Shown here piece after piece: positions 49,240 to 61,171 of a DNA stretch of 64,000 bases; the first letter of the stretch is position 1, and every line of letters begins with the position of its first letter. The position numbers and the translations under genes are program-made. The notes under the pieces are model-generated. The model did no database searches, was not told the origin of the DNA, and worked only from the letters and a program-made list of their open reading frames with translations. This DNA comes from Clitoria ternatea (taxonomy: Eukaryota; Streptophyta; Magnoliopsida; Fabales; Fabaceae): positions 1,188,001 through 1,252,000 of the forward strand of contig CM075675.1 in the NCBI GenBank assembly GCA_037962975.1, read 5' to 3'.

Positions 49240-49975
49240 TTATTATCTACGAGGTAGGCCCTCGATGGCGTTTCTAAAGTTTTGACCCTAACTTTTTCCT
49301 AGAACCTTTTTTTTTCAGATTTTCAATCTAGCAAGTCGCTCTAACGTTTGTCTAGGTTGTCTTTCTAGGTTTTCAACCTAATGAGTTTTTATTTCTATAT
49401 TTTGAATCAAGGTCGCGTCTTTCGCAACATAAGGTTTAAGCTGAACCTGTTTGACCTCTTTTGACTTTGCCTTACCCTTGGGAAACATATTTCAACTTCA
49501 ATATGCGACATTGCTTCCATGCCATGTACCAGGGGAAATGGGATGAGTCTTATGGAACTGATCAAGAAGGACCATTTCAAGTTTTCCTCTTTTTTGCTTT
49601 TGCTTTTGTGTTTTTTGTTTTGTTTTTCCCCTCTTTTTTCGATTTTTTTATTTTCGATTTCCTGTTTTGATCTTTGAATGATCCCTTTAATATCATTATT
49701 TGCCTTTAACTGCCCCACTCGTCCTCGACCAATATGGTGAAGAGTTATGGCGTTAGATAGCAGTGTTGTTAGCAATGACTACGCCTAGTATTATCATACC
49801 CTTGGTTTCATTGGCATGAGAAGTGGTTCCAACCCATTGGAGAGGTTGATTACAACAAGGTCGAAATACTACCTTTGTCGCATTCTTGGCTTGGTGACAT
49901 CTATGCCCTATATTGAATGATGGTGACATGCTTGACAATCTTAATTTGGGCGTGTCCCAGTATGACCATGTGAGC
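49240..49975 (-). pseudogene. Tat/Ogre-like retrotransposon relic (left remainder)
   Basis: Non-coding now. It includes the motif series TCTAGGTTTTCAACCTAATGAG and CTAGCAAGTCGCTCTAACG, which I associate with the region between coding sequence and 3' LTR of legume Tat/Ogre elements on the minus strand. It continues at 60784 once the complete Tekay-type element is removed. The whole relic runs gag to 3' spacer from about 61893 down to about 49240, with no pol recognised. The family call rests mostly on the gag at 61172-61893. Confidence 0.5.
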
Positions 49976-52900
49976 TGTAACACCCCTATTTTTATTTTTT
50001 ATATTAAAATTTTGAAGGAATTAAATTATGGTTCTTTAGAACTTTTTAATCTACGTATTATTTATGATTTTTTGGAATTTTTTTGGAATTTTGGAATTTT
50101 TTAATAAAAATAATATTTTTTTAAATAATTTTAAATTCATATAAGTGACTTAAATTAAAAATATTTACAAGAAAGTGAATTGAAATTATAAGAAAATTTT
50201 CTAAAATCCATTTCAAGTAGACTTATCTAAAAATTATCGGTTTGAGAAAAATCTTGATTTTTTCCAATCGTTAAAAAATTTGAAACGTATCAATAAATTT
50301 TTATTAACAGAAAATTTTAGATTTTTAAAATTTCAGCTTTATATTACTTATTATAAAATTAGTAGGGACTGATATAATATCGCTAAATTTCAAAAAGGAC
50401 TCATTTTGAATATTTAAAATATACCGAGTGAAGGGTTACTATTTGACTTAATAATTTTGCCGACAATTACTATGCAAATCACTGTGCATGTATGAAATTT
50501 TCAAAAGATGCACAGTAACCTGGAATAAAAAATTCAAAAATGCATAGTACTTTTATATTAAAATAATGGAATGCATAGTAAATTTTTTTCCTATAAATAC
50601 CGAAGGATTTCTTCTTTAGAATTCACAATTTCAGATTAAGTTTTCTTAATATAGTAGTGCTAGTGAGATAGTGGTGGAAGTGGGAGAGAGAAGAAAAGTT
50701 TTTGGAGAGAAGGTTCTGCCAAAATCCTAAGGTAAGAATACTTCTCTTTTATATTTTTTGGGTTATTTTCATATCGTTTTTAGAAATCTGTTATTATACT
50801 GAAAATAATATTATTTTAAGTTACTATTCTGCATAGTAAACACTATTTCAATAGTAAATTACTATTTCAATAGTAAATTACTATTCAAATAGTAAATTAC
50901 TATTTACTGTTACTATTTACTGTTACTATTCACGATTTACTATTTACCGTTACTATTCACGTTTTACTATTTACTGTTACTATTCACGTTTTACTATTTA
51001 CCGTTACTATTCACGATTTACTATTCACTATTCACTATTCACTATTCAAAATTTACCATTTCTGTTTTAAGTAGTAATCTTAATCTTCGTCTTATGCTTA
51101 TACTGAAATAAGATTGGTATTAATATTTTTAGAAATCGGAGGCGCAAAGCAAATCCATTTTGGGTAACAATTCAAGGTAAGGGGGAGTGAGATAAGAGTA
51201 TAATATGAAAAGACATAAGAATAATGGGAGGAGTCCCCTACTCCTTTTAAATCTGATAATATTATTATTTTAAAATATTAACTTTTTTTAACTTAAAATT
51301 TATAATAAATTTTAAATTAAATATCCGGTTTAACTAACTCTAACATACCTATGCAAAGACTTGAACCATTATGACCTATATGGACTGGACAATACCTATG
51401 CAAGAACTTGGACCATTATGACCCATATGGACTGAACTATACCTATGCAAGGACTGGATTATATGGACTTACATATACCTATGCGAGGAATTGACCAAAA
51501 GGACTAAAATTGACTATATTAATAACCATTAAATTTTGTATTATGATATGTATTAATGATATTTAATTGATTTGATTATGATTTGATTATGATTGATTGA
51601 TTGATGATATTTAGTTATGATTGATATTGTTTAATTTTGATTGATGATATTGTAATGTGGAGTTTGAGCATATAGCGAGCATGACGGAAAGCTAAAATTC
51701 AGTAAGAATTTCTTACCTTACTCTTTAAATTTTATTATCTTTTATTTCTTCTTAGAAATTATTTTTATTAACTTTATTTTCAATATTTAGAATAAAAAAA
51801 TTAGTATTTATTTTAGAAAGAAAATATTTTATGAGATTTTATTTAATTAAATCTTGAGTTAAAGAAAAATTTTGTAATTTTAAGTATTTTTGGTTAATAA
51901 TTATTCTCTTTTAATAAAACAAAATTTTTTGAAAGAAAACTATTTTATTTTTTCTAACTTAATAACTAAATATATTTGGAAATAATTGAGATTCCTAAAT
52001 TTGAATTTGTTAAGATTTAATTTGAGAAAGATTATGTAAAGTTTTATATGATAAAGTTTTTAGATATTTAAGGCTTAGAAACTCAATTTCCGTGAGATTT
52101 GAAAACTGTACCAAATTTATTTCTGTGGGACAGAAATTCAGAGAACTGAGAAAATGTACAGTTTATTGAAATGATATTGTAAACCTTTAAGGGATTTAAT
52201 AATTGAGTTTCTAAAAGCCTTAACCAACTCAATACGCGAGTAGTTCATGCATCATGGATAATGAAAGTGAAATGAAATAATATTGTCTGGGGACGGATTA
52301 TAGAAACCGAGGATACATTAGAGGAGGCTTAATTACGAGCCTTGGGATGAGAGAGTGTGAAAGGGTGCTTCAGGGGACCTGGGGTAGCTCCCTAGTGTCG
52401 GGTACTTTCACAATAAAAACTTTCTCAATCTGACTAGTCTCTAAGTGTTTCCATGCCAGTTGAGCTGTTCATATTATTATTATCCGGACTTATGGAACAG
52501 TGTAAACTCCTGGTTGGCCCAGTGCAAATTAAAATTTAAGGGCCCACATATATAAGTAAGTTATGATGAAGATATTGCATAACATTCATGCATTCATAAT
52601 TGATTGTGTATGTGATTGTGATTGATATTATTATGTATTGGTTGTGAAAACCCTTTGTTGCTTATGTCTTATTCGGAAATATTATATTCTGTTTTTCACT
52701 CCTTTCTCCGTGTTTTTGTTTCATATATTCTAAATTGATGGTTCAGAGGGAAGGATCGAAGAATATCAGCAGTAAATATAGCACGTTCTAGAAAGGGAGC
52801 TCGGTATGAATACCGTGGTCCAATGAATAAATAATGTTAATTAGTAACTGCTTCTGGGCCATGGAGTTTCCTCTCTTTCTTATAATGTTTAATGTTTATT

Positions 52901-53076
52901 TTCTTCGGATGAATGTACAAATACTTTATAAAGTTTTTAATAATATTTGTGAGGTATTTCAGAAATAATGTATATAATTTATTCCGATAGTTTCTTTTTA
53001 ACAATCATATCTTTAGTAAAAAAAAAAAATTACGAATTTTTCTAGAATTTATTAAGGTGTAACAGAGGGTGTTACA
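49976..53076 (+). repeat. 5' LTR of the complete Tekay-type element
   Basis: Starts TGTAACACCCCTATTT and ends GAGGGTGTTACA. A TATA box CCTATAAATACC at 50590-50601 marks the promoter, so transcription should start about 30 bp later. At 50830-51050 there is a run of short degenerate repeats on the theme TTACTATTTACTGTTACTAT. Partial copies of this LTR are at 1-2143. Confidence 0.96.
50590..50601 (+). promoter_or_regulatory. TATA box of the 5' LTR
   Basis: CCTATAAATACC, the best core-promoter match in the LTR. The same sequence sits at 58292-58303 in the 3' LTR. Confidence 0.65.
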
Positions 53077-53079
53077 AAG

Positions 53080-53091
53080 TGGTATCAGAGC
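53080..53091 (+). other. Primer binding site (initiator tRNA-Met)
   Basis: TGGTATCAGAGC, three bases after the 5' LTR, is complementary to the 3' end of plant initiator tRNA-Met (12 bp). It primes minus-strand cDNA synthesis. Confidence 0.95.
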
Positions 53092-53221
53092 AGTTAATCC
53101 AATAGGCCTGGGGAAAAGGTCTATCTTGCTTTGTCTGTAAACTCTGTATAGGTAGAATATCTGACTTGGTAGTAACTGTGATTGATGTGACAAATCTCAG
53201 TTACTGTGAAACAGGAAACTA

Positions 53222-56200
53222 ATGGCTGGAAACGATCTTGCTGGAGTTGTAGAACGCTTAATCAATGCAATGGGAGCACGTGAAGGTCAAGGTAATGATG
53301 CCTTGAGAAGACTGGACCTATTCGAAAAGCGCAATCCACCTCGTTTCAAGGGAGGATATAACCCTGATGGAGCACAAATCTGGATTCGAGAGATAGAGAA
53401 GATCTTTCGAGCATTGCAATGTAATGAAGCTGATAAGGTAGTCTTCGCTACTTATGCCTTATCTGAGGATGCCGAACATTGGTGGGATAGCATGCGTAAA
53501 CAATTCGAAGTCAACGACGTGGAGATCACTTGGGACTATTTCAAGGATATGTTTCTGGAAAAATACTTTCCAGCTGATGTTAAAGAGAAAAGACAATTCG
53601 AATTCCTGTCGCTGACCCAAGGAAATATGACCGTTGGAGAGTACGCATCCAGGTTTGAAGAGCTATCTCGTTTTCATTCTCATTATAATGATGCTACTAA
53701 TGAAAGAGATCGGTGTGCAAAGTTTGTAAATGGACTGCGGCCAGAAATTAAGGAAGCTATACGAATGCAGGAAATCCGTGAATTTTCTGTATTGGTAAAT
53801 CGCTGCAGGATCTTTGAAGAAGACCATAAGGATAGAATGACCAAAAGTCGTGAGCCCATTCACAAGGCAGGAGAAATAAGAAGTGGAGGACCTCACCATC
53901 ACCAAAGAAGAGATTTCAGAAGGAATAAGCCTTACCAAGCACCATTTCGTCGGTTTGGAGCAGCATCTGTTCCTAACAGACCCCAAGCTTCAACTGGAAG
54001 CTATTACCCAACATCTGCACCAAATTTTAAATGTTTTATCTGTGGAGGACCCCATTTGAAAAGGGATTGTCCTAAAAACACTTATGTTTGCTTTAAGTGT
54101 AACAAACCAGGTCATCATATCAAGGATTGCCCAGAGATGAAGAGAGAAAACCCTGAAGGTGCAAGTACAAGCATAAATACTCAAGGAGGCGCGCACAGTG
54201 CAGTCGGAAGGCCAAAAGCAAAAGGAAAGGTTTTTGCAATCACTGGAGAAGAAGCATCTCATGCTGATTCCATGGTAGAAGGTAAGTGTATCATTAATAA
54301 GATTTCTTTAACTGTTATGTATGACTCAGGTGCATCACATTCCTTTATTGCCAATGACTGTGTAGAAAAACTAAAATTACCTGTGATAGAACTTCCATTT
54401 GACTTATCTGTACATACTCCTGGAAACAATCCCATTGTCACTTCCAAAGCTTGTTGGAAATGCCCTATTGTCATAGATGGTAGGGACTTTAAGGCTAATC
54501 TTTTCTGTTTACCCCTTTCTGGCTTAGAAGTTATTATTGGGCTAGATTGGTTGTCTGACAATCATGTTCTAATAGATTGTCATAATAAAACCATAATGTT
54601 TAAAGAACCAGTGAATTTGAATCCTGAGGATTCGAGATTTCTAACCGCCAACCAAGTGAGTGCCTCTTTAAAAGGAGGGGCTCAAGGATTCATGCTATTG
54701 CTTTCAACGAAAGGAGAGCAAGAATCAAAAATCAAAAATCTGCCGGTTGTGTGTGAATTTCCTGACGTTTTTCCTGAAGATATCCCTGGTTTACCCCCAG
54801 AAAGAGATGTGGAATTTTCCATTGATTTAGTACCTGGAGTTGGACCCATTTCAATTGCACCATACCGAATGTCACCTCTAGAATTAGCAGAGTTGAAGAA
54901 ACAACTTGAAGAGATGATAGAGAAGCAGTTTATACGACCCAGTGTATCCCCCTGGGGTGCACCAGTGTTGTTGGTTAAGAAGAAGGATGGTAGCATGAGG
55001 TTGTGTGTAGATTATCGACAACTGAACAAGGTGACGATCAAGAACAGATACCCTCTGCCAAGGATTGACGACTTGATGGATCAGCTGCGTGGTGCCACGG
55101 TGTTCTCCAAAATTGATTTGAGGTCTGGATACCATCAAATAAGGGTGAAGAAAGAAGATGTAACGAAAACTGCTTTTAGAACACGCTATGGCCATTACGA
55201 ATATCTAGTAATGCCTTTTGGTGTAACTAATGCACCAGCCGTATTCATGGATTACATGAATAGGATTTTTCATCCATATCTAGATAAATTTGTAGTGGTG
55301 TTCATTGATGATATATTAGTGTACTCTAAAAGCAGAGAAGAACATGTTGAACACTTGAAGGTTGTGTTGGAAATCCTGAAAAAGAAACAACTGTATGCAA
55401 AGTTGTCGAAGTGTGAATTCTGGTTGGAAGAAGTAAACTTTTTAGGACATGTAATTAGTCAAGGAGGAATAGCTGTAGACCCTTCCAAGGTGGAGGCGGT
55501 TTTAAAATGGGAGAGACCAACCACGATCACTGAGATTAGAAGTTTCTTGGGCTTGGCTGGATACTATAGGAGATTCATTGAAGGATTTTCAAAGCTAGGA
55601 TACCCATTGACCAAGTTAACACGGAAAGGACAACCTTTTGTGTGGACGACACAATGCGAGAATAGTTTCCAAGAGCTGAAAGATCGACTTACTTCTGCGC
55701 CGGTGTTAGTACTCCCTGATCCACATCAAAGTTTTGAAGTTTACTGTGATGCGTCTAAACAAGGACTAGGAAGTGTACTCATGCAAGACAAGAAGGTTGT
55801 AGCCTATGCGTCGCGTCAATTAAGGCAACACGAGATTAACTACCCTACCCATGACTTAGAGTTAGCCGCTGTAGTTTTTGCCTTAAAGATTTGGAGGCAT
55901 TATCTATACGGTGCAACATTCGATGTGTTTAGCGATCATAAGAGTCTCAAGTATTTATTCGACCAAAAGGAGTTAAACATGAGGCAACGGAGATGGATGG
56001 AGTTCTTAAAGGACTACGACTTTGAGTTGCAATACCATCCTGGAAAAGCGAACGTAGTAGCTGATGCTTTAAGTCGAAAGTCTCTACATGCGTCCACGAT
56101 GATGATTAAAGAGCTGGAATTGATAGAGAACTTCAGAGATCTTAACCTAGCAGTAAAGGTTAATGCTAACAGCTACAGATTAGGAACGTTGCAAGTGACA

Positions 56201-57634
56201 AATGAATTCCTGAGGCAAGTTTTAGAGGCTCAACGAGAGGATGAATTCCTGCAAGAGAAGAAAGAACTCTTGAAACAAGGAAAAGAAGTCGAGTTCAATG
56301 TGGGAAACGACCAATTATTGAGGTATAAGGATCGAGTGTGTATCCCTGATCAAGAGGAGTTGAGGAAAGCAATTTTGGAAGAAGGCCATAAAAGTTATAT
56401 GAGCATTCATCTCGGAGCTACTAAAATGTATCAAGATTTGAAGAAGTTATTTTGGTGGCCTGGAATGAAGAAAGCGGTGGCAGAGTATGTGGCTGCATGT
56501 CTAATTTGCCAGAAGGTTAAAGTGGAACACCAAAAACCCCCTGGAATGCTACAATCAATGGAAATACCAGAATGGAAATGGGATAGCATTACCATGGATT
56601 TTGTGACTTCTCTACCCAAAACTCCATTAGGACATGATTCGATATGGGTAATAGTTGATAGACTAACAAAGTCTGCCCACTTTATTCCCATCAACATTCG
56701 TTACTCTATGGAGAAGCTGGCAAAATTATACATCGAGGAGATTGTGAGATTGCATGGAATTCCTTCAAGTATCATTTCTGATCGGGACCCTCGTTTTACA
56801 TCACAATTCTGGAAGAGCTTGCACAAGGCTATGGGAACAAGACTGCGTCTGAGTTCAGCATATCATCCTCAGACGGATGGACAATCAGAAAGAACAATCC
56901 AATCTCTAGAAGACTTGTTACGAGCTTGTGTGTTAGAGCATAAAGGAAGTTGGAATCAATTCTTACCATATGTGGAGTTTACCTACAACAACAGTTTCCA
57001 TGCTAGCATTGGCATGGCACCTTTTGAAGCATTATATGGAAGAAAATGTAGGACCCCGCTATGTTGGTTTGAGACTGGTGAAAACTTGATGCTAGGACCA
57101 GAGTTGGTACAACAAACCACGGATAAAATCAAAATAGTTCAGGAAAAGATGAAGGCAACACAGAGCAGGCAGAAAAGTTACTATGACAAAAGAAGAAAGC
57201 CGCTCGAATTTCAAGAAGGCGATCATGTATTCTTGAAAGTCACACCTATGACTGGGGTCGGTCGGGCAATGAAATCTCGAAAACTAACTCCTAGATTTAT
57301 CGGTCCATACCAAATAATTCATAAAGTTAGTCCCCTTGCCTACCAAATAGCATTACCACCTTTTCTTTCTAATATCCATAATGTTTTTCATGTGTCAAAC
57401 TTGCGAAAGTATATATCTGATCCTACACATGTTATTGAACCTGATGTCATACAAGTTAAAGATAATCTTACATATGATGCACCACCTGTTAGAATAAGTG
57501 ACAGAAGAATAAAACAATTAAGAGACAAGACAATTCCGCTTGTAAAGGTTATTTGGAGTGAAACGAGAGGAGAAGATGCTACATGGGAACTAGAAACTGA
57601 GATGAAAGAGTCTCATCCTCATTTGTTTTACTGA
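53222..57634 (+). CDS. Gag-pol polyprotein of Tekay-type Ty3/gypsy element
   Basis: One frame of 1470 residues without stop or frameshift. Order: retrotransposon gag domain (about 60-200); two CCHC zinc knuckles (CFICGGPHLKRDC near 271 and CFKCNKPGHHIKDC near 290); aspartic protease with active site YDSGASHS (about 366); reverse transcriptase (about 565-740) with the catalytic FIDDILVYS (about 693); RNase H (VYCDASKQG, about 840); integrase with an HHCC zinc region (ending CLICQKVK), then the catalytic D, D and E at TMDFV (about 1124), SDRDPRF (about 1185) and GQSERT (about 1220); and a C-terminal chromodomain (about 1420-1470, ending TWELETEMKESHPHLFY). The chromodomain and the Gly-Pro-Tyr module before it place it in the Tekay/Del chromoviruses, which target heterochromatin. 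It makes virus-like particles in the cytoplasm and a cDNA that integrates in the nucleus. Confidence 0.97.
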   Translation: MAGNDLAGVVERLINAMGAREGQGNDALRRLDLFEKRNPPRFKGGYNPDGAQIWIREIEKIFRALQCNEADKVVFATYALSEDAEHWWDSMRKQFEVNDVEITWDYFKDMFLEKYFPADVKEKRQFEFLSLTQGNMTVGEYASRFEELSRFHSHYNDATNERDRCAKFVNGLRPEIKEAIRMQEIREFSVLVNRCRIFEEDHKDRMTKSREPIHKAGEIRSGGPHHHQRRDFRRNKPYQAPFRRFGAASVPNRPQASTGSYYPTSAPNFKCFICGGPHLKRDCPKNTYVCFKCNKPGHHIKDCPEMKRENPEGASTSINTQGGAHSAVGRPKAKGKVFAITGEEASHADSMVEGKCIINKISLTVMYDSGASHSFIANDCVEKLKLPVIELPFDLSVHTPGNNPIVTSKACWKCPIVIDGRDFKANLFCLPLSGLEVIIGLDWLSDNHVLIDCHNKTIMFKEPVNLNPEDSRFLTANQVSASLKGGAQGFMLLLSTKGEQESKIKNLPVVCEFPDVFPEDIPGLPPERDVEFSIDLVPGVGPISIAPYRMSPLELAELKKQLEEMIEKQFIRPSVSPWGAPVLLVKKKDGSMRLCVDYRQLNKVTIKNRYPLPRIDDLMDQLRGATVFSKIDLRSGYHQIRVKKEDVTKTAFRTRYGHYEYLVMPFGVTNAPAVFMDYMNRIFHPYLDKFVVVFIDDILVYSKSREEHVEHLKVVLEILKKKQLYAKLSKCEFWLEEVNFLGHVISQGGIAVDPSKVEAVLKWERPTTITEIRSFLGLAGYYRRFIEGFSKLGYPLTKLTRKGQPFVWTTQCENSFQELKDRLTSAPVLVLPDPHQSFEVYCDASKQGLGSVLMQDKKVVAYASRQLRQHEINYPTHDLELAAVVFALKIWRHYLYGATFDVFSDHKSLKYLFDQKELNMRQRRWMEFLKDYDFELQYHPGKANVVADALSRKSLHASTMMIKELELIENFRDLNLAVKVNANSYRLGTLQVTNEFLRQVLEAQREDEFLQEKKELLKQGKEVEFNVGNDQLLRYKDRVCIPDQEELRKAILEEGHKSYMSIHLGATKMYQDLKKLFWWPGMKKAVAEYVAACLICQKVKVEHQKPPGMLQSMEIPEWKWDSITMDFVTSLPKTPLGHDSIWVIVDRLTKSAHFIPINIRYSMEKLAKLYIEEIVRLHGIPSSIISDRDPRFTSQFWKSLHKAMGTRLRLSSAYHPQTDGQSERTIQSLEDLLRACVLEHKGSWNQFLPYVEFTYNNSFHASIGMAPFEALYGRKCRTPLCWFETGENLMLGPELVQQTTDKIKIVQEKMKATQSRQKSYYDKRRKPLEFQEGDHVFLKVTPMTGVGRAMKSRKLTPRFIGPYQIIHKVSPLAYQIALPPFLSNIHNVFHVSNLRKYISDPTHVIEPDVIQVKDNLTYDAPPVRISDRRIKQLRDKTIPLVKVIWSETRGEDATWELETEMKESHPHLFY

Positions 57635-57663
57635 TTATGTAAATTTCGAGGACGAAATTTTCT

Positions 57664-57677
57664 AAGGGGAGTAGAGT
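57664..57677 (+). other. Polypurine tract
   Basis: AAGGGGAGTAGAGT lies directly before the 3' LTR, preceded by the chromovirus-style GACGAAATTTTCT. It primes plus-strand cDNA synthesis. Confidence 0.85.
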
Positions 57678-60600
57678 TGTAACACCCCTATTTTTATTTT
57701 TTATATTAAAATTTTGAAGGAATTAAATTATGGTTCTTTAGAACTTTTTAATCTACGTATTATTTATGATTTTTTGGAATTTTTTTGGAATTTTGGAATT
57801 TTTTAATAAAAATAATATTTTTTTAAATAATTTTAAATTCATATAAGTGACTTAAATTAAAAATATTTACAAGAAAGTGAATTGAAATTATAAGAAAATT
57901 TTCTAAAATCCATTTCAAGTAGACTTATCTAAAAATTATCGGTTTGAGAAAAATCTTGATTTTTTCCAATCGTTAAAAAATTTGAAACGTATCAATAAAT
58001 TTTTATTAACAGAAAATTTTAGATTTTTAAAATTTCAGCTTTATATTACTTATTATAAAATTAGTAGGGACTGATATAATATCGCTAAATTTCAAAAAGG
58101 ACTCATTTTGAATATTTAAAATATACCGAGTGAAGGGTTACTATTTGACTTAATAATTTTGCCGACAATTACTATGCAAATCACTGTGCATGTATGAAAT
58201 TTTCAAAAGATGCACAGTAACCTGGAATAAAAAATTCAAAAATGCATAGTACTTTTATATTAAAATAATGGAATGCATAGTAAATTTTTTTCCTATAAAT
58301 ACCGAAGGATTTCTTCTTTAGAATTCACAATTTCAGATTAAGTTTTCTTAATATAGTAGTGCTAGTGAGATAGTGGTGGAAGTGGGAGAGAGAAGAAAAG
58401 TTTTTGGAGAGAAGGTTCTGCCAAAATCCTAAGGTAAGAATACTTCTCTTTTATATTTTTTGGGTTATTTTCATATCGTTTTTAGAAATCTGTTATTATA
58501 CTGAAAATAATATTATTTTAAGTTACTATTCTGCATAGTAAACACTATTTCAATAGTAAATTACTATTTCAATAGTAAATTACTATTCAAATAGTAAATT
58601 ACTATTTACTGTTACTATTTACTGTTACTATTCACGATTTACTATTTACCGTTACTATTCACGTTTTACTATTTACTGTTACTATTCACGTTTTACTATT
58701 TACCGTTACTATTCACGATTTACTATTCACTATTCACTATTCACTATTCAAAATTTACCATTTCTGTTTTAAGTAGTAATCTTAATCTTCGTCTTATGCT
58801 TATACTGAAATAAGATTGGTATTAATATTTTTAGAAATCGGAGGCGCAAAGCAAATCCATTTTGGGTAACAATTCAAGGTAAGGGGGAGTGAGATAAGAG
58901 TATAATATGAAAAGACATAAGAATAATGGGAGGAGTCCCCTACTCCTTTTAAATCTGATAATATTATTATTTTAAAATATTAACTTTTTTTAACTTAAAA
59001 TTTATAATAAATTTTAAATTAAATATCCGGTTTAACTAACTCTAACATACCTATGCAAAGACTTGGACCATTATGACCTATATGGACTGGACAATACCTA
59101 TGCAAGGACTTGGACCATTATGACCCATATGGACTGAACTATACCTATGCAAGGACTGGATTATATGGACTTACATATACCTATGCGAGGAATTGACCAA
59201 AAGGACTAAAATTGACTATATTAATAACCATTAAATTTTGTATTATGATATGTATTAATGATATTTAATTGATTTGATTATGATTTGATTATGATTGATT
59301 GATTGATGATATTTAGTTATGATTGATATTGTTTAATTTTGATTGATGATATTGTAATGTGGAGTTTGAGCATATAGCGAGCATGACGGAAAGCTAAAAT
59401 TCAGTAAGAATTTCTTACCTTACTCTTTAAATTTTATTATCTTTTATTTCTTCTTAGAAATTATTTTTATTAACTTTATTTTCAATATTTAGAATAAAAA
59501 AATTAGTATTTATTTTAGAAAGAAAATATTTTATGAGATTTTATTTAATTAAATCTTGAGTTAAAGAAAAATTTTGTAATTTTAAGTATTTTTGGTTAAT
59601 AATTATTCTCTTTTAATAAAACAAAATTTTTTGAAAGAAAACTATTTTATTTTTTCTAACTTAATAACTAAATATATTTGGAAATAATTGAGATTCCTAA
59701 ATTTGATTTTGTTAAGATTTAATTTGAGAAAGATTATGTAAAGTTTTATATGATAAAGTTTTTAGATATTTAAGGCTTAGAAACTCAATTTCCGTGAGAT
59801 TTGAAAACTGTACCAAATTTATTTCTGTGGGACAGAAATTCAGAGAACTGAGAAAATGTACAGTTTATTGAAATGATATTGTAAACCTTTAAGGGATTTA
59901 ATAATTGAGTTTCTAAAAGCCTTAACCAACTCAATACGCGAGTAGTTCATGCATCATGGATAATGAAAGTGAAATGAAATAATATTGTCTGGGGACGGAT
60001 TATAGAAACCGAGGATACATTAGAGGAGGCTTAATTACGAGCCTTGGGATGAGAGAGTGTGAAAGGGTGCTTCAGGGGACCTGGGGTAGCTCCCTAGTGT
60101 CGGGTACTTTCACAATAAAAACTTTCTCAATCTGACTAGTCTCTAAGTGTTTCCATGCCAGTTGAGCTGTTCATATTATTATTATCCGGACTTATGGAAC
60201 AGTGTAAACTCCTGGTTGGCCCAGTGCAAATTAAAATTTAAGGGCCCACATATATAAGTAAGTTATGATGAAGATATTGCATAACATTCATGCATTCATA
60301 ATTGATTGTGTATGTGATTGTGATTGATATTATTATGTATTGGTTGTGAAAACCCTTTGTTGCTTATGTCTTATTCGGAAATATTATATTCTGTTTCTCA
60401 CTCCTTTCTCCGTGTTTTTGTTTCATATATTCTAAATTGATGGTTCAGAGGGAAGGATCGAAGAATATCAGCAGTAAATATAGCACGTTCTAGAAAGGGA
60501 GCTCGGTATGAATACCGTGGTCCAATGAATAAATAATGTTAATTAGTAACTGCTTCTGGGCCATGGAGTTTCCTCTCTTTCTTATAATGTTTAATGTTTA

Positions 60601-60778
60601 TTTTCTTCGGATGAATGTACAAATACTTTATAAAGTTTTTAATAATATTTGTGAGGTATTTCAGAAATAATGTATATAATTTATTCCGATAGTTTCTTTT
60701 TAACAATCATATCTTTAGTAAAAAAAAAAAATTACGAATTTTTCTAGAATTTATTAAGGTGTAACAGAGGGTGTTACA
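57678..60778 (+). repeat. 3' LTR of the complete Tekay-type element
   Basis: 3101 bp, the same length as the 5' LTR and nearly identical to it. It ends GGGTGTTACA and is followed by the TGAGC duplication. Confidence 0.96.
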
Positions 60779-60783
60779 TGAGC

Positions 60784-61171
60784 ATATCAGTTTTCCCCAC
60801 TTGCTATATGTATAGAGGCGCCAACTTTGATTCTTTTGATTTTTTTGTTGTTTTTAAGTTTTTTGTGTTTGTTTTCATGTGATGTCAAAACCTTTCATCT
60901 CTAGTTCCAACAATCCTTATTGATTCTGAAAAGGAATCGCAGACTTTCCTCATCAGCATGATTAGTTGAATAATCGAGATTATAGGATGTGATCGCAACT
61001 TTGTTATTCCCAAAAAGGGTCATTTTCAAACCTGGATTCATTTAGGTTAAAGGCAAAATAATTAACATGATGATAAGGCAAAATGGTGCAAGAAACAAGT
61101 TAGGAGAAAATACATTCATTAATAAGAAAATAATGGAAAGAGAACATGTGTGCCATTATTAAAAAAGGGTC
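60784..61171 (-). pseudogene. Tat/Ogre-like relic, degenerate stretch after gag
   Basis: This links the gag remnant (61172-61893) to the part left of the Tekay insertion. It has many stops in every frame and no recognisable domain. Confidence 0.45.

Larger units (their letters stand above)
49976..60778 (+). mobile_element. Complete Tekay-type Ty3/gypsy chromovirus, 10.8 kb
   Basis: The two LTRs are 3101 bp each. TGAGC lies directly before (49971-49975) and after (60779-60783). A primer binding site, an uninterrupted gag-pol frame ending in a chromodomain, and a polypurine tract are all in place. By eye the LTRs differ at about four positions (near 51363, 51402, 52005, 52697), roughly 0.13 percent, so insertion was recent. 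All parts needed for autonomous transposition look present. It inserted into the Tat/Ogre-like relic. Confidence 0.97.

Noticed and set aside
53663..56697. Several 88-107-residue frames antisense to gag-pol
   Set aside because: They are reverse-strand shadows of the intact 1470-residue frame and have no independent signals.
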